5,360 nucleotides of DNA from Pseudomonadota bacterium (GTDB lineage Bacteria > Pseudomonadota > Gammaproteobacteria > Steroidobacterales > Steroidobacteraceae). The translations under genes and the position numbers were made by a program. Location: the NCBI GenBank assembly GCA_018241455.1, contig JAFEDW010000147.1, positions 1-5,360 of the forward strand, in the 5' to 3' direction. The notes beneath the pieces were generated by a model, which searched no databases, was not told the DNA's origin, and saw nothing but the letters and a program-made list of their open reading frames with translations. Shown piece after piece: positions 1 to 5,360 of the stretch. The number at the start of each line of letters is the position of its first letter. Positions within the stretch are counted from its first letter, which is position 1.

Positions 1-2311
1 GGGCATCAAGCAAAAGGTCGCCGAGATGAAACCGGGCCTGCCCGACACGATCGAGATCGCGCCGGTCGGCGACCAGTCGTTGTTCGTCAGCGCCGCGATC
101 GGCGCCGTGGCGAAGGAAGGCGTGATCGCCGCGGCGTTGACCAGCCTGATGATCCTGCTGTTCCTCGGCAGCTGGCGTTCGACAGTGATCATCGCGATCT
201 CGATCCCGCTGTCGGTGCTCGGCGCGATCGCGCTGCTCGCGGCCTTCGGCGAAACGCTGAACATCATGACGCTCGGCGGCCTGGCGCTCGCGGTCGGCAT
301 CCTCGTGGATGATGCGACCGTGACGATCGAGAACATCAACTGGCACCTCGAGCACGGCAAGGACGTCCAGACCGCGATCCTCGACGGCGCGGCGCAGATC
401 GTCACGCCCGCCTTCGTTTCGCTGCTGTGCATCTGCATCGTGTTCGTGCCGATGTTCTTCCTCGACGGCATCGCGCGTTTCCTGTTCGTGCCGATGGCCG
501 AAGCGGTGATGTTCGCCATGACCTGCTCGTTCATCCTGTCGCGCACGCTGGTGCCGACGATGGCGAATTATCTTTTGCAGCCGCATGCCGCGCACGACCC
601 GCTCGCCGATGCAACCGCAGCCGAAACTGCCGTGCTGCATCCGCTGGCGCGCTTCCAGCGCCGGTTCGGCGCACGCTTCGAGCGCATCCGCCGCGGCTAC
701 CGTGAGTTGTTGCAGCTCGCCCTTGCCCGTCGCCGCGCATTTGTGATCGGATTCACCAGCTGCGTAGTCGCCTCGTACCTGCTGCTGCCGCTGCTCGGCC
801 GCAACTTCTTCCCCAGCGTCGATGCCGGCCAGATCCTGATGCACGTGCGCGCACCGGTCGGGACGCGCGTCGAAGAGACGGCCAACCGGCTCGCCGCGGT
901 CGAGCAGGCGGTACGCGAGGTCATCCCGCCGCGCGACCTCGCCACGCTGGCCGACAACATCGGCATGCCGATCAGCAGCATCAACATGACCTACAACAAC
1001 ACCGGGCTCATCGGCTCGCAGGATGGCGACGTGCAGATCGCGCTGCGCGCAGGCCACCGGCCTACCGAGCAATACGTGCGCGCCTTGCGCGAGGAACTGC
1101 CGCGCCGCTTCCCGGGCACGACCTTCTCGTTCCTGCCCGCCGACATCGTCAGCCAGATCCTGAACTTCGGCTCGCCCGCGCCGATCAACCTGCAGGTGCG
1201 CGGCCCGAACGTCGCCGCCAGCTTCGCGTATGCCAACCAGCTGCTGGAGAAGATCCGCCACGTGCCCGGCATCGCCGATGCACGCATCCAGCAGTCACGG
1301 CGGCAACCGGCGTTCCGTGTCGACGTCGACCGCACGCGCGCGCAGTTCGCCGGCGTCAGCGAGCGCGACGTCACCAACAGCCTGGTGGTTGACCTGGCCG
1401 GCTCGAGCCAGGTCGCGCCGACCTTCTGGCTGAATCCGCAGAACGGCGTGTCGTACTCGATCGTGATGCAGACGCCGCAATACCAGGTGGATTCGCTCAG
1501 CGACCTGCGCAACCTGCCGGTCACGCCGTCCGGCGCCGGCGCGCCGCAGGTGCTCGGCGGGCTCGCCGACATCCACCGCGCGGCCGGGAATTCGGTCGTC
1601 TCGCAATACGACATCCAGACAATGGTGCAGATCTACGCGACCACGCAGGGACGCGACCTCGGCGCCGTCGCCGCCGACGTGCAGAGAATAGTCGATGCAG
1701 CCAAGCCCGACCTGCCCAAGGCGGGCAAGGTGCTCATGCTCGGCCAGGTGCGGACGATGAACGATTCATTCTCCGGGCTGCTGTACGGGCTGGCGGGCGC
1801 GATCGTGCTGATCTACCTGCTGATCGTCGTGAACTTCCAGTCGTGGAGCGATCCGTTCGTCATCATTACCGCGCTCCCGGCCGCGCTGGCGGGCATCGTG
1901 TGGATCCTGTTCGCGACGCATACGACGCTGTCGGTGCCGGCGCTCACCGGCGCGATCATGTGCATGGGTGTCGCCACCGCGAACAGCGTGCTGGTGGTGA
2001 GCTTCGCGCGCGAGAAGCTCGACGAGCTCGGCGACGCGACCGCCGCGGCGCTCGAAGCCGGCTTCGTGCGTTTCCGCCCCGTGCTGATGACGGCGCTGGC
2101 GATGATCATCGGCATGACGCCGATGGCGCTCGGCCTCGGCGAGGGCGGCGAACAGAACGCGCCACTCGGCCGCGCGGTGATCGGCGGACTGGTGTTCGCA
2201 ACCGTCGCCACCGTGTTCTTCGTGCCCGTCGTCTTCAGCATCATCCACCGGCACTATCACCGCAAGGCGTCGCCGGCCGCGTTTCCCGGAGAATCCCATG
2301 TCCCCGCCTGA
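1..2311 (+). CDS. RND efflux pump inner-membrane permease, AcrB/HAE1 type, N-terminus cut by window edge
   Basis: Inner-membrane, proton-driven drug or solute exporter of a tripartite pump. The frame is open from base 2 (first codon GGC), so the ATG at 26 is an internal Met, not the start. By alignment from memory to AcrB, about 300 residues are missing: TM1, PN1, the docking DN part and most of PN2. Visible, numbered from the Met at 26: TM2-TM6 (about 33-185), a basic cytoplasmic linker (about 205-237), TM7 (238-257), the second periplasmic loop with PC1, PC2 and DC subdomains (about 260-580), and TM8-TM12 (584-741). The TM4 motif GILVDDATVTIEN holds the proton-relay Asp pair (D95, D96). In TM10 the position of the AcrB relay Lys940 is Ala (A652). 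The Arg971 and Thr978 equivalents (R682, T689 in VRFRPVLMT) are kept. Its end overlaps the adaptor start. The family is certain. The substrate is unknown, and heavy-metal (CusA/CzcA) versus drug type is judged only from overall resemblance to HAE1 proteins. Confidence 0.95.
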   Translation, partial: GIKQKVAEMKPGLPDTIEIAPVGDQSLFVSAAIGAVAKEGVIAAALTSLMILLFLGSWRSTVIIAISIPLSVLGAIALLAAFGETLNIMTLGGLALAVGILVDDATVTIENINWHLEHGKDVQTAILDGAAQIVTPAFVSLLCICIVFVPMFFLDGIARFLFVPMAEAVMFAMTCSFILSRTLVPTMANYLLQPHAAHDPLADATAAETAVLHPLARFQRRFGARFERIRRGYRELLQLALARRRAFVIGFTSCVVASYLLLPLLGRNFFPSVDAGQILMHVRAPVGTRVEETANRLAAVEQAVREVIPPRDLATLADNIGMPISSINMTYNNTGLIGSQDGDVQIALRAGHRPTEQYVRALREELPRRFPGTTFSFLPADIVSQILNFGSPAPINLQVRGPNVAASFAYANQLLEKIRHVPGIADARIQQSRRQPAFRVDVDRTRAQFAGVSERDVTNSLVVDLAGSSQVAPTFWLNPQNGVSYSIVMQTPQYQVDSLSDLRNLPVTPSGAGAPQVLGGLADIHRAAGNSVVSQYDIQTMVQIYATTQGRDLGAVAADVQRIVDAAKPDLPKAGKVLMLGQVRTMNDSFSGLLYGLAGAIVLIYLLIVVNFQSWSDPFVIITALPAALAGIVWILFATHTTLSVPALTGAIMCMGVATANSVLVVSFAREKLDELGDATAAALEAGFVRFRPVLMTALAMIIGMTPMALGLGEGGEQNAPLGRAVIGGLVFATVATVFFVPVVFSIIHRHYHRKASPAAFPGESHVPA
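2288..2293 (+). promoter_or_regulatory. Ribosome binding site for the adaptor gene, inside the permease gene
   Basis: GGAGAA lies four bases before the ATG at 2298 and inside the last codons of the permease. The permease stop TGA (2309-2311) falls 14 bases into the adaptor gene. Ribosomes finishing the permease would pass directly over this site, so coupled translation of the two subunits is likely. The spacing is on the short side. No other in-frame ATG nearby fits better, and this start gives a proper positively charged N-terminus before the membrane anchor. Confidence 0.6.
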
Positions 2312-3485
2312 ACCCGACGCATCCACCTTCGCCTCCCGCCGCGGACTGCGCACCGCCGCGATCCTCGGTGCGATCGCGGCGCTTGCCATTGTCGTGGCCG
2401 GCATCACCGCGCGCGCCATCGAGAGCTCGCGGCTGCGCACGTGGACCGAGGCGCAGGCACTGCCGATCGTCGCGGCGTCGACGCCCCGCAACGATTCCGG
2501 CGCCGCGGGGCTCGAGCTGCCCGGCCGCATCGAAGCCTATGCCAGCGCGCCGATCTATGCGCGCGTCAGCGGATACCTCAAGAGCTGGAAGAAGGACATC
2601 GGCGCGCACGTCAAGGCCGGCGAGCTGCTGGCCGAAATCGAAACGCCTGACCTGGACCAGCAATTGCTCCAGGCCCGCGCCGCGTTCGCCAGTGCACAGG
2701 CCAATGTCGCGCTCGCGCAGACGACCGCCACGCGCTGGACGTCGCTGCTCGCATCGGGTTCGGTCGCGAAGCAGGACGTGGACGAGAAAGTCAGCGACCT
2801 CGCCGCCAAGCAGGCGATGGTCAGGGCCGCGCAGGCGAACGTCGACCTGCTCGTCGCGACCAAGGGCTTTGCCCGCATCGTCGCGCCGTTCGATGGCACC
2901 GTGACCGCCCGCAATACCGATGTCGGCGCGTTGATCAACGCCGGTGGTGGCAATGCCCCGCAGCTGTTCGTCGTGTCGAACACGCGCACCGTGCGCGTGT
3001 ACGTGAACGTGCCGCAAAGCCAGGTGCCGATGGTGCCGCCCGGCACGAAGGCGACGCTCACCGTACCCGAGCATGCGGACAAGGCCTACGCCGGCACGGT
3101 CGTCTCATCGGCCCAGGCGGTCAACGCGGCATCCGGCACGACGCTGATGCAGCTGTCCGTCGACAACGCGGCCGGCGAGCTCATGCCCGGCAGTTTCGCG
3201 AACGTGCGCCTGCAATTGCCGGCCCCGGTGCGCGCGCTCAGCGTGCCGGCCAGCGCGCTCATCTTCGATGCACGCGGCCTGTTCGTCGCCACGGTCGATG
3301 CCAACCAGCGAGTGAAGTTGAAGGCGATCACGATCGCGCGCGACCTCGGCAAGTTCATCGAGGTTGGATCGGGTCTCGATGCGACCGATCGCGTCATCGA
3401 AAGCCCGCCCGACGGCATCAGCGATGGCACGCAAGTGACGGTTGCCGACAATCCGAAAGCGGGCGCCGCGGCGACGGCCAGGTAG
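2298..3485 (+). CDS. RND efflux periplasmic adaptor subunit (membrane fusion protein, HlyD/AcrA-like)
   Basis: Periplasmic subunit linking the inner-membrane permease to an outer-membrane channel. Of 395 residues, which is normal for the family, 1-16 are cytoplasmic with two Arg, and 17-41 form one hydrophobic segment. There is no lipobox Cys, so this is a signal anchor or cleaved signal rather than a lipoprotein. The first half of the biotinyl-lipoyl domain is at about 74-118 (YARVSGYLKSW, then VKAGELLAEIETPDL). An alpha-helical coiled-coil hairpin rich in Ala and Gln follows at about 119-187, and the second lipoyl half at 191-213 (ARIVAPFDGTVTARN). The beta-barrel spans about 220-307, ending in the typical LMPGSFANVRLQLP. 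The membrane-proximal domain is about 314-382 (VPASALIF onward). The tail is Ala-rich. The gene overlaps the permease gene by 14 bases and is the last gene of its operon, since the next gene converges on it. The match is clear at the family level. The pump substrate cannot be named. Confidence 0.96.
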   Translation: MSPPEPDASTFASRRGLRTAAILGAIAALAIVVAGITARAIESSRLRTWTEAQALPIVAASTPRNDSGAAGLELPGRIEAYASAPIYARVSGYLKSWKKDIGAHVKAGELLAEIETPDLDQQLLQARAAFASAQANVALAQTTATRWTSLLASGSVAKQDVDEKVSDLAAKQAMVRAAQANVDLLVATKGFARIVAPFDGTVTARNTDVGALINAGGGNAPQLFVVSNTRTVRVYVNVPQSQVPMVPPGTKATLTVPEHADKAYAGTVVSSAQAVNAASGTTLMQLSVDNAAGELMPGSFANVRLQLPAPVRALSVPASALIFDARGLFVATVDANQRVKLKAITIARDLGKFIEVGSGLDATDRVIESPPDGISDGTQVTVADNPKAGAAATAR

Positions 3486-3512
3486 CGCCGCGCGGCGCGG
3501 CGTGTTGCGCCG
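3485..3512. terminator. GC-rich palindromes between convergent operons, possible bidirectional terminator
   Basis: Only 27 bases separate the adaptor stop (TAG, ending 3485) from the propeller stop (complement of 3513-3515). Two mutually exclusive structures are visible: a perfect 14-base palindrome at 3485-3498 (GCGCCGCGCGGCGC), and a stem of CGGCGC (3493-3498) with GCGCCG (3507-3512) around an 8-base loop. An outer CCAGG/CCTGG pairing (3478-3482 with 3519-3523) could extend the stem. There is no T-run on either side, so this is not a canonical intrinsic terminator. The position fits a shared transcription end, but GC-rich DNA produces such stems often. Confidence 0.3.
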
Positions 3513-4148
3513 TCAGCGCCTGGGACGCTTCACGGCCCGCACCTTGCCGCTGTTCCCGCCGCCACAGAAGAAGCGGTCGCGGCCGTCGGACTCGAGACCC
3601 GAGACCATGACGCCGGCGGGCAGGTCGAGCTGCTCGCGCACCTCGCCGGTCCGCGGATCGATGCGCCGCAGCTCGCTCGCCTCGCCTTCCCAGGTGCCGT
3701 GCCACAGTTCGTCCTCGACCCAGGTCACGCCCGTGACATGACGGTTGGATTCGATCGTGCGCAGCACCGCGCCCGTTTCCGGATCGATCTGATGGATCTT
3801 GCGCCCGGTGTATTGGCCGACCCACAGCGTACCTTCGGCCCACGCGAGGCCAGAGTCGCCGCCGCCACCCGGCGCGGGAATCGTGGCCAGCACCGCGCCG
3901 CTCTCCGGATCGAGCTTGCGGATCTGGCCATCCGCAATCTGGTACAGATGCCGGCCGTCGAACGCGGTGCCCGCTTTCGCGGCGATGTCCAGCGTGCGCT
4001 GCACGTCACCGCTGTCGGGATCGAAAGCCATCAACACCTCGCCGGTCGCCATCCAGGCATTACGCCCGTCGAAGGACACTCCCCCGACGTTCTTGCAGCC
4101 GGGGAATGGCCCGTACTCGCGGATGATCTCGGCTTTCGCTTTGCGCAT
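3513..4148 (-). CDS. Cytosolic five-bladed beta-propeller protein, glutaminyl cyclase-like fold
   Basis: A 211-residue protein without signal peptide or membrane segment. I start it at the ATG (complement of 4146-4148), which has AGGA seven bases upstream. A TTG two codons earlier has almost no room for that site. Five blade cores recur about every 38-44 residues: VSFDGRNAW (about 24-32), AFDGRHLY (62-69), LAWAEGTLW (101-109), VTWVEDELW (141-149) and LESDGRDRF (185-193). After the first four comes a turn of the type DP-x-S/T-G: DPDSG, DPESG, DPETG, DPRTG (43, 80, 122, 164). This matches the fold of five-bladed glutaminyl cyclases and of SMP-30/Vgb-like propellers. Database entries for similar proteins are often called glutamine cyclotransferase. 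However, the N-terminal FTxGL and EStG region typical of real cyclases is not recognisable, so I would not assign that activity. A binding or sensing role is inference. It follows the regulator gene by nine bases, in one operon. Confidence 0.85.
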   Translation of the reverse strand: MRKAKAEIIREYGPFPGCKNVGGVSFDGRNAWMATGEVLMAFDPDSGDVQRTLDIAAKAGTAFDGRHLYQIADGQIRKLDPESGAVLATIPAPGGGGDSGLAWAEGTLWVGQYTGRKIHQIDPETGAVLRTIESNRHVTGVTWVEDELWHGTWEGEASELRRIDPRTGEVREQLDLPAGVMVSGLESDGRDRFFCGGGNSGKVRAVKRPRR

Positions 4149-4155
4149 GTGCAAA

Positions 4156-4159
4156 TCCT
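4156..4159 (-). promoter_or_regulatory. Ribosome binding site of the propeller gene, overlapping the regulator stop codon
   Basis: On the minus strand, AGGA (4159 to 4156) shares two bases with the regulator stop TAG (4160 to 4158) and lies seven bases before the ATG at 4148. This spacing decides the start codon in favour of ATG over the TTG at 4154. It also suggests that translation of the propeller depends on ribosomes that have just finished the regulator. Confidence 0.6.
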
Positions 4160-5360
4160 AGGCGATCGGCAATGCCGATGGGAGTAACAAGCTCGTCGTG
4201 AATGCGGGCAGCTGTCGAACCGTCCAGCGGCGGGCGCGGCCATGACCCAGGAATTGCACCTTGCCGGCTGCGGCGAGAGACTCGAGCGAACGCTGGATCG
4301 TACGCTGGCTGGTGCCCAATGCCAGCGCAAGGGCTGAGGTCGACCACGACTCACCATCGCCGAGCAGTGCCAGCACCGCGGCGTCATCCTCCTCGCTCGG
4401 CAGCGCGAGCACGGCCACATCGGCAACGCCACGCGGCACGAGCTGGAACCCTTCCGCCGTGGCGTCGATGCCCGCCAGCGACTGCAGCAGGCGGCGCAGC
4501 CGGCCGATCTCCACGCGCAAACGCACGCGCAGCGACTCGTCCACCCGCTTCTGCCGGAACGCCTGCGCGATGAGTGCGCCGCGCCCCAGGGCGTCGGGCC
4601 ACGCTTCCGCGAGTGCGCGAGCCAGCGCAAACAGCACTGGCCGCGTTGCCAGCGAGACGACGGCGCCACTGCTGCGCACGCACAGCCGGCAGGCGTCGAT
4701 GACCAAGGCTTCGGACGCCAGCAGCGTCTCGACCTCGTCGCATGGCAGCGTCCGCACCGACCCGTGCGCAATCAGCCGCGCCGCCGGTGCATTCAGCGCG
4801 CGCAACGCCGTCTCGACCTCCGCCATCAGCGCGGGGATCCGCGCGTGGATCGCTGCGTCGGTCGCCCGCGCCAGCGCGGCGCGCGCCGCGCGTATGTGCA
4901 GGCGCCGGGTTGCGATGCCGGCGGCCACCAGTTCGTGCACCGTGCGCAAGGCGGGCGACAGCCGCGATGCATCAAGTCGGCGCAGCGTGCTCTCGGCTTC
5001 ATCGATGCGGCCAATCAGCAACAGCCGCCGTGCCTGCAGCAGCCGTGCGTAGGCGGCGTTGGCCAGGTCACCGCGCGCTTCGAGCACGGCGCGTGCGGCA
5101 TCGATTGCCTTGGCGGGCCAAGCCAGATCGCGCGCGGCGAGCGCCGCCTCCGCCTCGGCGACCTGGCATCGGGCGCGCGCCACGGCATTGCGCGGGCCGA
5201 AACCGCGCGCTGCGCCGCGAAGCAACGCGCGTGCCCGCTTGAAGTCCCCAAGCTGCGCCATCGAGATTCCGCGCAGTGCGAGCGCTGGCGCGTCCCGCCG
5301 CAGCGCGACGCGCTTCAGGGCGCCGATGGGATCTCCCGCGGCGAGCGAGCGCGCCGCGGC
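4158..5360 (-). CDS. Transcriptional regulator with TPR-like helical region and two winged-helix domains, N-terminus cut by window edge
   Basis: Predicted cytoplasmic DNA-binding regulator. The frame stays open to the window edge: 33 codons precede the Met at 5261 (ending ALALRGIS before MAQLGD), so that Met is probably internal and 400 residues are visible. Numbered from it, 1-165 are Ala/Arg/Leu-rich paired helices resembling TPR repeats (AQLGDFKRARALL; LLIGRIDEAESTL; IRAARAALARA). Residues 184-275 read like an OmpR/PhoB or SARP winged helix: an opening strand ALVIDACRLCV, VVSLATRPVLFALARAL, a recognition-type helix DESLRVRLRVEIGRLRRLL, and the closing hairpin IDATAEGFQLVP. Residues 292-346 form a second HTH: AAVLALLGDG, SALALALGTSQRTIQRSLESL (303-330 region), then wing KVQFLGHGRARRW. 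The tail is hydrophobic (SLLLPSALP). The middle domain assignment rests on pattern resemblance. No receiver domain or ATPase motif is visible, but the missing N-terminus could hold one. Target genes are unknown. The propeller gene directly follows. Confidence 0.85.
   Translation of the reverse strand, partial: AAARSLAAGDPIGALKRVALRRDAPALALRGISMAQLGDFKRARALLRGAARGFGPRNAVARARCQVAEAEAALAARDLAWPAKAIDAARAVLEARGDLANAAYARLLQARRLLLIGRIDEAESTLRRLDASRLSPALRTVHELVAAGIATRRLHIRAARAALARATDAAIHARIPALMAEVETALRALNAPAARLIAHGSVRTLPCDEVETLLASEALVIDACRLCVRSSGAVVSLATRPVLFALARALAEAWPDALGRGALIAQAFRQKRVDESLRVRLRVEIGRLRRLLQSLAGIDATAEGFQLVPRGVADVAVLALPSEEDDAAVLALLGDGESWSTSALALALGTSQRTIQRSLESLAAAGKVQFLGHGRARRWTVRQLPAFTTSLLLPSALPIA

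Noticed and set aside
26..28. ATG at 26 as the real start of the permease
   Set aside because: The frame is open to the left edge and the sequence before it (GIKQKVAE) matches the AcrB-family region before TM2. The protein would also lack TM1 and half of the porter domain.
1843..2904. Long plus-strand open frame of 353 codons across the permease-adaptor junction
   Set aside because: Its translation is extremely Arg/Pro-rich with no domain, as expected for an off-frame reading of GC-rich genes, and it overlaps two clear genes.
2241..3074. Minus-strand open frame of 277 codons opposite the adaptor (and a similar one at 1766-2530)
   Set aside because: Low-complexity Arg/Gly/His/Asp-rich translation, no ribosome site or domain, and antisense to strongly supported genes.
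3513..4148. Propeller protein as a true glutaminyl-peptide cyclotransferase
   Set aside because: Fold and blade number agree, but the N-terminal signature segments of the enzyme are not visible and the protein lacks the export signal common in that family.
4152..4154. TTG start for the propeller gene, two codons before the ATG
   Set aside because: The AGGA site ends only one base before it, while the ATG at 4148 has a normal seven-base spacing.
4261..5052. Plus-strand open frame of 263 codons opposite the regulator
   Set aside because: Ser/Ala/Arg-rich shadow of the regulator with no recognisable domain. The minus strand has clear winged-helix motifs.
5259..5261. ATG at 5261 as the start of the regulator
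   Set aside because: The same frame continues for 33 further codons to the window edge with the same Ala/Arg/Leu helical character, so the gene very probably begins outside the window.

Overview
The window is uniformly GC-rich, with G or C at most third codon positions, and it is densely packed with genes. It encodes a tripartite-type RND efflux pump, so it comes from a Gram-negative bacterium, most likely a high-GC proteobacterium. The genus cannot be settled from the sequence alone. I see no mobile element, tRNA, rRNA, CRISPR array or compositional break. Four protein genes fill nearly all of the window. There is no gene-free stretch longer than about 30 bases.

Left half, plus strand (1-3485): an efflux operon caught in its middle. 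The first gene is the C-terminal three quarters of an AcrB/HAE1-type RND inner-membrane permease whose start lies before the window. It overlaps the start of a periplasmic adaptor (membrane fusion protein) gene by 14 bases, which suggests translational coupling. No outer-membrane channel gene follows the adaptor. The third pump component must lie upstream of the window or elsewhere in the genome.

Right half, minus strand (5360 down to 3513): a two-gene operon converging on the pump operon. The first gene, cut by the right edge, encodes an unusual regulator: an alanine-rich helical-repeat (TPR-like) region, then an OmpR/PhoB-type winged helix, then a second winged helix-turn-helix near the C-terminus. 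Nine bases after its stop comes the start of a small cytosolic five-bladed beta-propeller protein related in fold to glutaminyl cyclase-like or streptogramin-lyase-like propellers. Its ribosome binding site overlaps the regulator stop codon. The two operons meet tail to tail over a 27-base GC-rich palindromic spacer.

The pump pair works together in the envelope to export a compound that cannot be named from this sequence. The regulator and propeller look like a separate functional unit, possibly a transcription factor with a co-translated partner. That pair is the least explained part of the window.
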